A stretch of DNA of 64,000 bases from Gigaspora rosea (lineage: Eukaryota; Glomeromycota; Glomeromycetes; Diversisporales; Gigasporaceae). The DNA is taken from assembly GCA_003550325.1 (NCBI GenBank), contig QKWP01000801.1, positions 110,460 to 174,459 of the forward strand. The letters run 5' to 3'. The notes under the pieces are model-generated. The model worked only from the letters and a program-made list of their open reading frames with translations, was not told the origin of the DNA and made no database searches. Positions within the stretch are counted from its first letter, which is position 1. Each line of letters opens with the position of its first letter. Below, piece by piece: positions 10,487 to 22,610 of this stretch. Made by a program: the position numbers and the translations under genes.

Positions 10487-12529
10487 CAGTCAACACCCTC
10501 TATAATCACACCTTCGGGATACAAAAAACTGTGATTATAAAGAGGTGTGACTAAATAAAGGTTACCTCTATATAGTCACAATTATATTACAAATATAAAA
10601 AGTGACTATATAGGGGTTTTATTAAAAATCGATTTTTAAGAAATGCTTAATTTTGTATTTTGCTTGATTTATACCCAGGTATATAAGTGTACAGTATACT
10701 TATACAGTAATCCGCAAAAATAAATTAAAAAATTTTTTAACGTTATAATTTAAAAATACAAATATTTCGACAGTCAATCAAAATTTTAAGATCACATAAT
10801 GTAAAGTTTGTACAGTATATCAAAATTTACTACGGTAAGTATAACGTAAATTGTTGAGTTACAATCTTTATATGTGATTTAATTTAATTATTTTTTTATC
10901 TATAATTACAGTAAATACACTGCAAAATAACTAATGTGTTGAGAATAGCTGTAGGGAAAGGTTTTTAATAAGGTGATAGCAGGAAAGTATTTGTGTTGGA
11001 GGAGCGGAAGCACCGTAAACTGCCATATAAACGACCCCCACATATCAAACCCCCTATGAATTAGACCCGGGTCTATAGTATGGGATCAATTTTTGGTAAA
11101 ATATAAAAGACCAATAGAAATAAATAAACAGAACTCGAGGTTCAAGTTTTGTATTATTTTTTAATTTATTACTAAGATATTAAACGATCAATGATCATCA
11201 TGATAATCGATCTTTTTTTTATTTTATTTTATAGTAGTATACTGTACATATGTTCTAATACTAACCTTTTATTTTTTTATTTAACAGTTAATGGTATTGT
11301 TGAAGGAAGCTGTCATCTTTAAAGTAATCATCGGAGCTGTCACAAAAGTCGTCGTGAAAGTCGTGTCTTAATAGAAGTTTAGCTTTGATGGTTGTGATTT
11401 CGTCAAGACTTTTGGTCGTCGTTGGTGGTTGAGATTTCGCTGGGGCTTTTGGTCGTTGTTTGTGATTTCAATTTCGCCAGGCTTTCAGTATCGATGGTCA
11501 TCGTTAGTGGTTGTGATTTTGTTGTGAATTTCAGTAGTTGTAATTTTACTATAGGTTTAAGTATTATGGAAACTGGAATTTCGCCATGTTTGGATGTTCA
11601 TCCTTTTACTGTCTTCAAAGTCTCATGTTACTTTATCTTTTAGTATCATACGTGCAGTTACTAGTGAAAATTTTGTTGTCTATTTTGCAGCAGTGTAATT
11701 TCGTCGTCTTGGAATTATTATAGTATAGTTGTTGGTGCACTGTATTAGTATGATGGTTTCGTAATTTCATGTTAATTGGTGTGGTATAATTCAGTTGTTA
11801 TATATAAGGTGATGCGTCGTAGTTAAGGTTAGGTTCATGCGATGCATAACTCGTCTTCTAATAATGTACTTTTGCTGGGATTTGATTAGTTAAAATCGAA
11901 GTTCGCAGGCCAAAGGTCTACGAACGTATATATAGGCATTAATAATTATGTTATATGAATTAAATATGTATTAAATAATAAATTAAAAATATTTATAATA
12001 ATAAATTCCATTTAATGAACTAGATAGTATTAAAAAAATTTTATCTGCATAATGTGACCCGATAAGAAACTAACACGATGCCCCTGATACAACATTTTTT
12101 ATCAAAAATTTTCGGCCATATGAAATACTATGTTAGACATTTAGATTAGAAATTAAATAATATCCCAGGTGAAATCATATTAAAAATTTTATAATCGATC
12201 AATATAATACTTATTTGATCAATCAGCATCATCAATCATTGATTGACCTATTGTTGCTTGAGCCTATTAATTTTGCTCCTAAATCGATCAATGATTGAGT
12301 ATAATATAATCGAGTTAATTCACTAATTTATTTTTATTTATTGTGTGCTTTTATAGAGGGTAATTTTATATAGGCATTATATAATCGGTTGACAAAAAAT
12401 GTGATAGTGACTATAAGGCGATTGTGCCTATATAGAGGTATAATTAATAGAAAAAAGGTTGGTAAAAATAAATTGTGATTATATAGAGTTTGTGACTATA
12501 GAGGAGGTGACTATAGAGGGGGTTGACTG
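10487..12529. mobile_element. Pogo/Tigger-like TIR element, non-autonomous, about 2.04 kb
   Basis: Ends: CAGTCAACACCCTCTATAAT from 10487, and its inverse ATAGAGGGGGTTGACTG to 12529. TA flanks both sides within TATATA. Subterminal copies of TATAATCACA and AGAGGTGTGACT occur at both ends. The outer sequence matches the ends at 61221 and 63656, so two copies of this family lie in the window. No DDE transposase is recognisable inside, which fits a deletion derivative. Ends beginning CAGTC with TA duplication are typical of pogo/Tigger elements. Confidence 0.65.
11385..11545. repeat. Degenerate GT-rich tandem repeat, about 55-bp unit
   Basis: Three diverged units built on GGTTGTGATTTCG followed by TTTTGGTCGTCGTTGG (variants GGTTGAGATTTCG and GTTTGTGATTTC) lie inside the 10487-12529 element. 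The plus strand is strongly G/T-rich. Confidence 0.5.
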
Positions 12530-12689
12530 TATATATTCGTAAGTTCGCCATATGTAATGTTGCGGCATATACTAAAGCTGAGAATAACCTGACGTAATCT
12601 GCAATGTAGGTCGGCTAATGCGGAATGAGTTTTGAAAATTTGCCTAATTTAAGATTAGGACTGGGGTTTGAGCAATTTTGATTAAGAGG

Positions 12690-12860
12690 ACTTATAGGTA
12701 ACATTATTCCCCGACATTTTTTAATAATGCGCCAAAGTAGGTTTTGACTATTAATTCTTGTATTTTTCGCATTATTCTCTCTTTTTTTTTTTCGCTTGTT
12801 TTGTTTCGTCGGGCTGTATTAGTCAATTTGATTGGTTGATCATCCGGCGATCATCTGTTT
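12690..12860. repeat. Fragment of the Mutator-like MITE family
   Basis: CCCGACATTTTTTAATAATG, then CAAAGTAGGTTTTGA and TTCGTCGGGCT, align in order with the interior of the MITE at 55961-56249 (CCTGACATTTTTTATTAATG, CAAGATAGGTTTAGA, CTTCGGGCT). Its ends were not defined here. Confidence 0.5.
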
Positions 12861-12949
12861 AAACAATTACTGAATTATGTGATCTACATCATCAGCCAAT
12901 TTCAGCATAAGCCCATATGCCGTCACGTAATATTTAATAGTTATCAGGT

Positions 12950-13085
12950 AGAGTGTAGGTGATATTGGTTCTGCATCATCTAGTGGCCATTTGTTGGCCC
13001 GGATCATGCAGCGAAACGGCATTGTCGGGGTCAACCAAATGGTCACTAAATGATGCAGACACATATCGCCTACATTCAATATTAT
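12950..13085. repeat. Inverted repeat, MITE-like
   Basis: GTAGGTGATAT, TCTGCATCAT and TAGTGGCCATTTG at the left return inverted as CAAATGGTCACTA, ATGATGCAGA and ATATCGCCTAC at the right. The loop is about 30 bp and GC-rich. Open frames crossing it are not protein-like. Confidence 0.6.
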
Positions 13086-13119
13086 CCGGGAGTGGTCATT
13101 TATTATGTTACACATATTA

Positions 13120-14015
13120 ATTATGTTATTTCATAAAGTTTAGTTTATTGATCATGTGGTTTCTTTGTTTTTGTTTTCCTTTCCTTTTTTTCTTTTTTCT
13201 TTTTACTCGGAGACTTTTTGACACGAATTAAAACAATTGTTAAGGTAAGCATTAAAAAAACAAAAAAGATATATCACCAAAAAAGGAAATATTAAGATTC
13301 TGAATCGTCCGAACATGAAATAAACATACCATGATATAGTATTAATAAGAATGTATTCATAATTAATATAAACAGATTTATATAAAGTATTTATCAGTAA
13401 GTTATGCGGCATTGTTTATAATCTTATTACTGTAGCCTTAAATGCTCGTACAAATCACATGATCTCTATTTAATTTGCTTGATTCGGTTGGTTTATTTTT
13501 CATTGAATTTTGCTAAACGAAAAATTAATTTCACGTTTATTATCGATTATTTATTAGATTTCGATTGGTGATATTATATATATGATATATGATTATATGT
13601 GCCATCAAATTTTTAAAGAGCTGAATTTTATATATATCATTGATATCTGTTGCTTTATCTACACAATCAATTATGTACGTATTGCATGTACTGTACGTAC
13701 CCATGTAGAGTTTAAATTATTTGATATTAATGATATAGACGAATCGTCTCAATGAGTTATAAAGGCATTCGGCAAGTTAAGGTTACGACATTCTGTTATA
13801 AATAGCTATGATGCCGTAACTATGTTTAACATTTTTAAGAAATATATATTTTTCGAAACTTCTTTATTATGAATTCGTCCAAAAATGGTAGTATCCAAGA
13901 ACAACCTAATTAATTAATCCTCTCCAATCTTTTTTTGTAGATCGCTTCCGTGTAAGTTTAAAGTTGGATACGAATTCCATTTTTATTAGTTTCGTGATCC
14001 GCCGCAAGTCCTTAT
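13120..14015. other. Intergenic AT-rich DNA, nothing recognisable
   Basis: Long T-runs at 13160-13205 and many TATATA strings occur. No coding frame or terminal repeats were found. Confidence 0.5.
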
Positions 14016-14029
14016 AAATATTATCTTAT

Positions 14030-14085
14030 AGCGCTATAGTGCTATATGCGCTATAGCTCTATATGCGCTATAGCACTTATGCGCA
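14030..14085. repeat. Palindromic tandem of GCGCTATAG/CTATATGCGC units
   Basis: CTATAGCGC-like half-sites alternate in both orientations over about 55 bp (GCGCTATAGTGC, ATGCGCTATAGC twice), giving self-complementary DNA. Confidence 0.6.
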
Positions 14086-14299
14086 TGCCCCAAGAATTTT
14101 CTATCGTATTCGGGTCGTATTTATGAGATTTTTTTGAGTTCACCGACTTTTGATTCCATAGTTAGATGTATGCATTACTATTAAACTTTATTCTATTGTG
14201 TACGTACATCAAATAATTCCCAATTATAACTATGATTCCACAATTAGATGATATATCTTAAGATTTTATCATGTTTGCTAAATATATATAAACTTTATA

Positions 14300-14661
14300 C
14301 AGTATACCCTCCCAAATCCGATGTGCATGGTGGACAGATTTAGTATCGGTTTTGAAAGATTATCAGGTTTAAAATACTAATAGCCCACAGGCCACATGAT
14401 CATAGATAAATATATTTGGCTATATTGTATTTATTATAGATATACTCAGTTACAAAAACCTAATCTAAGCCAATCATTTATTTTACCTGACAAACCCGAT
14501 ATCTTATTGATATCTGATCTTTTGAGTATCAGTTATCAGAAATAGCAGATTATCAGGTTTGAATTATGGAACAGGGAACAGACATGGTGGATCAATTTTT
14601 TATCGGTTATAGTAGGTTATTGGTTTGACAGGATCTGTTTTGGAAAGGTGTAGGTGCACTG
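14300..14661. mobile_element. MITE family B copy, about 362 bp
   Basis: The left end CAGTATACCCTCCCAAA follows TA at 14298-14299. The right end read inward from 14661 is CAGTGCACCTACACCTTTCC. Interior phrases (ACCATGTCTGTTCC, AAACCTGATAATCTGC on the minus strand) match the copy at 61372-61724 in opposite orientation. Non-coding; a TA-targeting Tc1/mariner-derived MITE. Confidence 0.65.
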
Positions 14662-15540
14662 CAATAAAAATGTATATAGATTTGTAAAATGATGAAACTT
14701 TTGGTGAAACCTCTGCGATAAGTAAAGCTTCCTAGTAAAAGAACAAAAAGGCTTTATTACACTGTCTTCTTTTTTAATATATATATAATTAAAATATAGT
14801 TTCAGAAATCTTAAATTCACAAATAAAACAGTTTCATCATGGTCATACCTGAATTTTTATGCAGAAAATGTTAGATATTTGTTATATGCCATTTGTCACT
14901 GTCCTCAATTATGAATGTGAATATTAAAACACAAAGAACAACTAACAACATGCTAGGAACTGTTTACTGTTCCCTGTTTGCTTAATGAAATAATTTAAAG
15001 AGGATCAGGCAATGGTGAATAAGTATTCTGAATAAGTATTTTCATAATATGATTTATGAAACATAATTTCTGTCTTTAATTCCATCAATTAATAAACCAT
15101 CTTTACATCTTTATACTTAAAAATAAATAATTTTATGGTTTGGAGATCATCAAAAAAAAAAGAAATTACACGATTTAGATGAGTTTTGATTTCTTAGGAT
15201 TACAATTTCATACTCAGATATTGGAATTGTTTAAAGAATCAGAAATCATTTAGAAATTTTTCAAAAATCGAGTGATTCTTTTTCTTTTTTTTTTAATGAT
15301 CTGCAAACTTAACTCTAACTATATACTAAGAAAGAACAGAGAATTCAAGTCCCAATAAGCCAAAATGACATTGCAAGTCAATTTGGTCCGTTGATTAAGG
15401 TTTATTAAGTTAAAGTTGAACCCAACCACTAAGAAAACTTAGATAAGTATATAAACTTTTTGGTTTATATTTAAGTGGACGTGGTACTTACATCGAGCTT
15501 TATTAAATTCAAAGAGCTTTTAAGCTTTTTATGTTTTTGA
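14662..15540. other. Intergenic AT-rich DNA, nothing recognisable
   Basis: No open frame with protein-like composition and no terminal repeats were found. Confidence 0.45.
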
Positions 15541-15544
15541 TTTT

Positions 15545-15630
15545 TAGAACGTTTATGCTCAAATTTGAGCATATACACCTTAATCTGAACGTATACGCTT
15601 TAATTTGAGCATATACGCTCTAGGTGAAGG
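15545..15630. repeat. Short tandem of a GAGCATATACGCTTTAATTT-type unit
   Basis: Three to four diverged units of about 24 bp, read as GAACGTTTATGCTCAAATTT, GAGCATATACACCTTAATCT, GAACGTATACGCTTTAATTT and GAGCATATACGCTCTA. Confidence 0.65.
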
Positions 15631-15713
15631 GATTTACAATTTTGTGTAATTGCGTTTGCGCGCTTACTTGAATTAAGCCACCATCGATTTTACCATTTTT
15701 CATACTTATATGA

Positions 15714-16047
15714 GGTGTTATCTATTAAAACAGCCCTTTTTTACATATATTTTATTTTGAGATAATTGAGTTTAATAATTTGTTTTGATTTTCGGACTGA
15801 TCCGGGATTAATTAAATTTCACGATTTTGATTGGTTATATGTAGCAGGTGACTATCGGATAATCTCGTGATGTGTTGGCCTTACGAGCCTCGTGTATTTT
15901 TCTTTCACAATTATCTTGATTTTTTATTATGCAAATCGACCTTCATTTATAATTGAAAAATATTGATCATGTCAAAATTTATATAAATCTAATGAAAACT
16001 CATTTTTCAAAAAATTGCAAAAAAGGGCTGTTTTAATAGATAACACC
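15714..16047. mobile_element. TIR MITE, about 334 bp
   Basis: The ends GGTGTTATCTATTAAAACAG (15714) and its exact inverse (ending 16047) extend into CCCTTTTTT on both sides, so the TIR is about 29 bp and nearly perfect. ATATGA occurs just outside each end, but a single clear duplication length cannot be set. Non-coding. Confidence 0.75.
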
Positions 16048-16349
16048 CCATATGATTAAAACATTTACAGGTATCGAATTAAAAATTAAAATTGATACTG
16101 TGATCAAATGGAATTGGGGTAAATAAAAAAAATCGCAAGCTAAATTTTTATTTGTTACATTATAACTCAGCTTAAACAGATTCAGTAATGATTAAGTTTT
16201 AAAAATTGTTCTGTATAAATTGTAATTGCTGTATTTGCGTGTAATAATGCCCTTTACGCTTTATTTTGGACCCGCATGTTATTTTGAAATACGCATGTGC
16301 CTATTTTGAGTCAAAATATAATTTTTTGAAATACTGTACTAGTATTTGA

Positions 16350-16710
16350 AATTGACTATGGTCAACTCATCGACAAATACTTCAAGGACATCGAACTTAA
16401 TTTACTAACAATCTTATTTTACAGACGATTAATTTACGAAAGTTCATTTCATAGACAGTATATTTTACTGACAATCTCTTTCACAGACAAAGTAATTCTA
16501 GTCAATATTGTTAGTGTTAGGTTTAAAATTAGAGTTAAGGTTAAAGCAATTATAAAAAAAACTTGTTTGTGAAATAAGCCATCAATAAAATGAATTTGAC
16601 TATAAATTAATTGTTTGTTAAATAAGCTTGTTAGTGAAGTAAGTTCAGTAAAATGTAGTGTCTTTGAAGTGACTGTTGGTGAAAGATGGCATGGACTCAC
16701 TTTGAGCATT
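16350..16710. repeat. Foldback element centred near 16515
   Basis: The left arm contains ACTTCAAGGACAT, TTTACTAACAATCTTATTT and CGATTAATTTACG. The right arm carries the inverses (CTTTGAAGT, AATAAGCTTGTTAGTGAA, TAAATTAATTGTTTG). The centre has a TTAGTGTTAGG...GTTAAGGTTAAAGC tract also seen at 2745-2790. Two overlapping open frames on opposite strands here are by-products of the symmetry. Confidence 0.6.
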
Positions 16711-16969
16711 ATGTTATATAAGGTGAGTGCACAATATTTCAAAATACGCATGGGCAATATTTTAGGTAATATGGTTAATTTTTTTATAAAGTTAAAATTT
16801 GAATTAATGTCCCAGCCTGTTATTAGTGCAAATACAGTAGTTATAATGTTTGCATGTTTTCCAAATATATGCATAACTTTCATAATAATTTTAGGGTTGA
16901 AGTTGTGTTTTCCTATTTTTGTAATGAAAAAAACTAAATATAGTTACTTAGTTATAAAAACATATAGTT

Positions 16970-17310
16970 GAACCTCCCCAAACTGGTATACATGGTAGTC
17001 AAGTTTTGTACAGTTGAATTTCCAAATCAGTATGCATAGTGGCAAGTTAGTATTAGTATTAAGAGGTTATTGGATTTAAACTATTAGATTCATATAGCAG
17101 AAACAGATTTGGTAGATTAATTTTTTATCAGATTTAACAGGTTATCAGTTTTGGCAGGATCAGTTTTGGAAGGTTCAACTATATTAGTATTGAGAGGTTA
17201 TCAGATTTGAAATTATTATATACTATTAGATTTATATTGCAGAAACAGACTTGGTAGATTAATTTTTTATCAGATTTGATAGGTTATCAGTTTTGACAGA
17301 ATTGTTTAGT
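16970..17310. mobile_element. Nested or tandem copies of MITE family B
   Basis: Family-B phrases occur twice in succession: CAGAAACAGATTTGGTAG then TTATCAGTTTTGGCAGG, and CAGAAACAGACTTGGTAG then TTATCAGTTTTGACAG. A left end (GAACCTCCCCAAACTGGTAT) is at about 16972 and another (CAGTTGAATTTCCAAATCAG) at 17009. The arrangement suggests one copy inserted in another or a local duplication. Confidence 0.5.
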
Positions 17311-17499
17311 GTATAATATACAGAATACAATTAAGAATATATGAGCAATCAAGATGAAATTTACAGATTTGGGTATTGTTATAAATATAAGAATAGTGTT
17401 AGAAAGGATAAAAAAAGGTATTTATTTGCTATCAAAATCAGTATATATGAATAATTTTAATAGAATAAGTATTATTTGTATGTTTATAATTTTTGAACT

Positions 17500-17890
17500 C
17501 TGTTTGCTCCTTCAATTAAAGATTTTTATTTTCAGAAACTGTGTGAAATAGCTAATGCAATTAAAGTAATTTGTATTAGATATTCTTGATTTGTGAAATT
17601 GGTTTGCTCTTTTAATTCTAATTATTATTAAATATTTTTATTAGGTGAAATGGTTAATGTAAATGAAAGGATTTGAAATAGTAAATAAGTATTTATACTC
17701 TTTATTTTAATTTTTTAAAAAATTTAATAATTAATAATGCTCTTTATACTCTCACATTGAATATAATAATTAATAAGAATAAAATGATTTGAGGGTAATA
17801 CATAACTGTATGTTCTTAATTTGTGAACTTTTTCACTTTTTTTAATTTTATATTTGTGAGCTGGATGAAATAATTGACACAAATAGTGAA
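17500..17890. repeat. Satellite-like cluster, diverged units of about 110-125 bp
   Basis: Recurring order: (T)TTGTGAA-(A/C)TTG-TTTGCT, then TTAAAT(A/G)TTCTTTAT, then TTGAATA-AATAATTAAT, then AAAATGATTTG, then AGTAAATAAGTATTTAT. About three units lie here. The same unit forms clusters at 20540-20900, 22840-23170 and 27452-27790. Confidence 0.6.
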
Positions 17891-20539
17891 CTTGTTTTAG
17901 TAAAAATTAATACATTTGGACTAATTTGAGTAATTTATAAAGCTTATTTTTTTAAAAAACTTTGATACTAGTTAACTTTGATCTACTGGTCTATTTTAAA
18001 TAATTTTACTGCCAAAATATTCATCTCTTTAAAAAGATTTCAAGAGCCAAAATTATTAAAATCAAATTACAAAATTACAAAATAATGCCTATCAAATAAT
18101 AATGCACATAGGTAGTAGAAAGAACTGGTCAAACCTAATAATGCCTGACAAATAATAAAATAGTTTCATATTTAGTGCAAACAACCTAGTTCTGACCAAT
18201 AAAGTTGATGACATTCAAATTGCTAATCCTTTTTTAAAAAAAATAGTATACAAGAAATACTATCTTAAAATATCAAATCAAAACAAACTAAACACTTCTA
18301 CATTCTTAAATTGTTTTTTAAATCTATTTATAAAAAGTTATAGCAAGTTAAAGTTATAGTATTTTTATAATTAAATTTCATAGCTAATGCTGAAATTGGC
18401 TGCTAAAATTTGGGGTCTTGATTTGAAATTATAAGCCCTGCTAAAATCCACATATACACTTTAAATATCAAAGCTACACTCAAATCCTACATTAACCCTA
18501 TAAAACAAAAAAAAAACATACCAAAAAAATTTAAAATTTTATATCAAAATAGGTCAAAATTTTAGCTATAACATTAAATATGAAATTTGGCCACCTTTTA
18601 TATATATAAAAAAAGCAAATTTAGTCTTTTTAAATAATTAATTTAATTTTATATATATTAAAAATTTATATTTGCCACTTTATATATAAATATTAGCTAA
18701 ATTTTTAAATTGTTCTCTTCATATATATAAAAATAAAATCTGAATTTGGCTGCAAAAATTTTTATTGTTTGGAACTAGGTTGTTTGCACTGTAAATAAAT
18801 AATAAAACCATTTTTTCAAACAATATCAAATTGACAAATAATAAATAGTGAAACTTATAATAAATAACAAAACTATAACAAATAACAAAACTCATAAAAA
18901 ATAACAAAACTTATAACAATATCAAAATTCATAATGAATAATGAATATGAATTTTTTATATAATTTATAGCATTAAGTATAATAAATATAAAAAAATTAA
19001 AATTTTGATTTCTTTTAAAAATTATTCAAAATTAATTTTTTGTTTAATGTTACTCTATCTCTATCTAGTTTCTAATTTTTTACAAAGTTGCCCAATAATT
19101 TGTATTAATTATCTAGATATTTTTGATAGTCTATAAAAAAAATTATGATAGCTAAAATTAATTTTTGTATAGTTTTGTTAATTTTTGTAATATTAATATT
19201 TGTGACAATTGATAATTATATAGTATATAATAATAAAAGAAGGTTTTTAAATATCACAGATTGCTATATTGCAGGTTAATATAATTGGCCAATTAGATCA
19301 CAGGATCTTGTATAACAAAATGAACAAAAAATTAGGAAAAATTTTAAATAACATGAAATTACATTATATAATCTAGTCTTGGGCTTCTAATTAAAAACTT
19401 TTAGCAATTAATTTTTCATATATATATGCATCCTCTAACCTAATATTAATACTAGTCGGATCCTAACCCTAACTAATAATTATTTATTTTTTTTATTTTT
19501 TTTAAATATTAACCTGTGATATCACAACTTGCTAAATTTATCAAAATCCTAGTAAAATTTTGTTGGCATACATAGCTATCAAAGTTTATTTAAAGTTTGT
19601 TTATACTTTAGATTAGAATTAGAAGTTAACTTGATATATAGAAAAATTGCAAAAGGAACCTTTTTCTGTTTTTTAAAAAAAATAGGTTTTCTAATTATAT
19701 TTGATATTGGCCAATTTCTGTTAATCATTATTTGAATATCAAATTAAATCTACTAAGAGTAGTAATTCTGGTAAAAAAAAAAGTAACTATGAATTCTGTA
19801 ATCAATACAGCAATATAGTATAAGAATTGAGAAGAATAAAAGAAGTGTATTTAAATAACAAGTTTATTGTCAATTAATATATATTACTATATATTTCTAA
19901 AATTAATTTTCCTGAAAATAAGCACCCTGGCTCATATTATACCAATTTTTGCCTGCATTATATTTCAAAATAGAGGTGCTTAATTTTAAAAGTTTAAGTA
20001 CTATATTTTTATATGATTTAATAATAAGATAATAGCAATTTTGAAAATTTTAAGATTCAGTATATCCAGAGGTCATTAAAAAAAGCTTATCAAAAAAAGA
20101 AAAGCTCTATTTTATATTTTATTAGTCAAATTATTTTGTCAAGAGTTTTATTAATTATAAGTAGTTTCATGAATCATTAGTAGTTTTGTCAATTATTAGG
20201 AGGTTTGTAAATTATTAGTTTTGCCAATCATTAGTAGCTTTATTAAAATCAAGGTTTTATTAGATAAAACCATTAATAAAACCAAAACTATTGTATTACT
20301 ACAAAAATAGTTTCATTAGTTAGACCTATGTCTAACAAACTATTTTTACTCTCTAGATATATCATTATTTGGTAGTGCATTATCTTGTAATCCTGTAGTT
20401 AGATTTTAATGATTTTAGGCTCATTAGAATATTTCTCAAAGAGATAAAAAGTTTGGTAGTAAATTATTTAAAATGGATCAGTAGATCAACAATTATATAG
20501 CTTTAAAGTTGTAAAAAATAAGCTCTATTTATAAATTTC
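17891..20539. other. AT-rich intergenic DNA, no gene seen
   Basis: Contains a short tandem of AAATAACAAAACT(C/T)ATA units at about 18830-18930 and telomere-like CCTAACCCTAACTA at about 19462-19476. Open frames are short and of low complexity. Confidence 0.5.
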
Positions 20540-20900
20540 TCAATTCAGTTGTATGCTCACTTACTGAATAAACTAATTAACGTAAATGAAATTATTTGTA
20601 CAGAATGTAAATAAGCATTTATAGTTTTGTCTTATTCTTAATTATTAAATGTGACAGATCATAATGAAATCCAGATTAAAATGAAATGATAGTATAAAAT
20701 CTCGAAAACTAAATTTTTTTTGGGGTACATTTTTTAGGTTTAGGGGTTTAGGGTTAGGGTTAGTTTTAAAAAAAATTATAATAAACAAGTATTAATGGGT
20801 TTTAGAAGGCTAGCAGGTTAAGGATAGAATGTAAATTTCATTTTAAATTATGAACTGTGACATTAAATGCTCTTTATACTTATCGGCTAAATTAACATAA
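20540..20900. repeat. Satellite-like unit(s) split by a MITE
   Basis: One unit (ATTCAGTTGTATGCTCAC...TTAATTATTAAATG) is interrupted at 20652 and resumes after 20861 with ATTAAATGCTCTTTATACTT. The restored order matches the uninterrupted units at 17745 and 22975. Confidence 0.6.
20652..20861. mobile_element. hAT-like MITE, 210 bp, with 8-bp target duplication
   Basis: The duplicated flank ATTAAATG lies at 20644-20651 and 20862-20869. The ends ACAGATCATAAT (left) and ACAGTTCATAAT (right, inverse) form short TIRs that extend into ATGAAAT. The host sequence is a known repeat unit, so the insertion boundaries are confirmed by comparison with empty units in this window. The interior carries a telomere-like TTTAGGGTTAGGGTTAG tract at about 20746-20765. 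Confidence 0.65.
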
Positions 20901-21059
20901 ACAAATATTATATATATAGAGAATTGCTAATCTTAACTGAGGAAATTCACCTGTTATACAAGTCCAATTTAACCAATAAAATTATAAAAACAATTTAATA
21001 TTATTATTATAGTTTATATTACATATCAATATATATTTAATTCATATTTATTTATATAA

Positions 21060-21290
21060 GTTTCTAAATTATATTAATCAAATACTAGCCTAACCCTAAT
21101 TCTGCACTATTCTTACTTACCCTAACCATAACCTATCTCTTTTACCTAGTCTAACTCTAATCCTGCACTACCCTAACTCTAACCATGACCCATCCTTTTT
21201 GCCTAATACTAGCCTAACTCTAATCCCACACTACTCTTACCCTAACTATAAATAATTCTAATCTTACTTCAAACCTTTCATACAGTTACC
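21060..21290. repeat. Telomere-like tandem repeat (CCTAA/CTCTAA variants)
   Basis: About three units of 60-70 bp: ACTAGCCTAACCCTAATTC-TGCACTA, then CCCTAACCATAACC, then TTTTACCTAGTCTAACTC, and so on. They are built from degenerate CCCTAA motifs with intervening TGCACTA. This is not a terminal telomere array. Confidence 0.65.
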
Positions 21291-21540
21291 TAATACTAAC
21301 TTCACTACTACAGTAATAACCTATGTAATCCTCTAATTCTAAAACATCCCTTTATTAACCAACTACTACTTATCCATGAGGAATCTCAATTACTATAACA
21401 CAATCAAAATCGAGTTCTTCTCATTCACATACTATAGAACAACTTTCTTGTGAAATTGACTCTTCTAATCTTATACTACTAGCCCTAATCTACAGCTTTA
21501 ATCCATATAAATAGCTCAGGTTTACAATCAAAACAGCATG

Positions 21541-22142
21541 GGATTTGGTATAAGTAATAAACGTAAATTCAAGTGCCACTGTGATAATAATGTAGATTAG
21601 CTATTAAAATATAAACAATATAAAATGAACAAGCTAACTGTATATAAAGCAAAATTTTTAAAAAATTTTTTTATTAAGACACACAAGCTTCATCAGTAAA
21701 ATCATAAGATATTGCTCTTTTTTTAAAAATTTTCTTTTACTGACCTTTTGCTCTTCACAAAATGAGTCAACATGTATAACATACATATATATGTCATCTG
21801 AATGTGCCATTTCATATAATATGATATTACACTAATTTGATATGGGTAATAAACATAAATTCACATGCCACTGTGATAACAATATAGATTAGCTATTAAA
21901 ATATAAATTTACATAAGTAATTAATATAAGACAAACAAGCTATCTGCATATGAAACAAAATTTTGTAAGGAATTTTTTTTGTTAAAACACACAAGGAAAC
22001 TTCATCATGATATTATAAGATATTGCTCCTTTTAAAAAAATATCCTTTACTGACCTTTCGCTCTTTATGAAACAAGCCAACACATATAACATACACATAT
22101 GTGTCATCTGAACGTGCCATTTTATATAACATAATATTACAT
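21541..22142. repeat. Tandem duplication, two units of about 295-305 bp
   Basis: Unit 1 (21541-21835) and unit 2 (21836-22142) share GGTAATAAAC-like starts, GCCACTGTGATAA, TAGATTAGCTATTAAAATAT, CACACAAG, ATAAGATATTGCTC, TTTACTGACC and GTCATCTGAA(T/C)GTGCCAT in the same order. Non-coding. Confidence 0.75.
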
Positions 22143-22312
22143 GCCACTTTTTGCTGTAATATTTGTGTTATTCGTAAAACAGTCTAGTACATGCTACAAG
22201 ATCCATACTATTTTGAGCATTCCTGACACTACGCATTAGTAAAAAATTTTCTTAAAATTTTGATACATATAGTACCTACTAACCCTTATCTAAAATGAAA
22301 TTTAACACCTAT

Positions 22313-22610
22313 TTATGACAACACCAATAAGCAGTGGAGCCAGTCGACCAAAGATAACACTAACAAAAACTGATACCAACAAGCGACGATTTCAGCAACC
22401 AGACTAGCAAAGCAAAAAGTAGCAAACAAAACTGCCAAAATTGAAAATACCAAGCGACAGTACAAACAAACACAGTCAAAACAAACTCGAAGTGATGCAA
22501 GAACTAGCAAAGGCAAATCAATAGTATAAATCAGCAAAATTAAAACAAAGCCGTGAAATAATGAACCACTAATAAATAATGATATGAAAATACCATACAA
22601 CACAATACCA
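22313..22610. repeat. Strand-biased A/C-rich tract
   Basis: The plus strand is nearly devoid of T in long runs and rich in phrases such as GCAAACAAAACTGCC and CCAAGCGACAGTAC. The minus-strand open frame of 96 codons is a consequence of this bias and is uniformly hydrophobic. The style resembles the purine-biased minisatellite at 29560-30150. Confidence 0.4.

Noticed and set aside
16449..16971. Overlapping open frames of 144 aa (minus) and 118 aa (plus)
   Set aside because: They lie on a foldback whose symmetry keeps both strands open. The proteins are low in charged motifs and have no recognisable domain.
21060..21290. True telomere
   Set aside because: Motifs are degenerate, interspersed with TGCACTA, and internal to the window with repeats on both sides.
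22313..22603. 96-aa hydrophobic minus-strand frame, membrane-protein-like
   Set aside because: The plus strand is an A/C-biased tract; any frame on its complement would be rich in Leu, Val, Phe and Ser. No conserved pattern.
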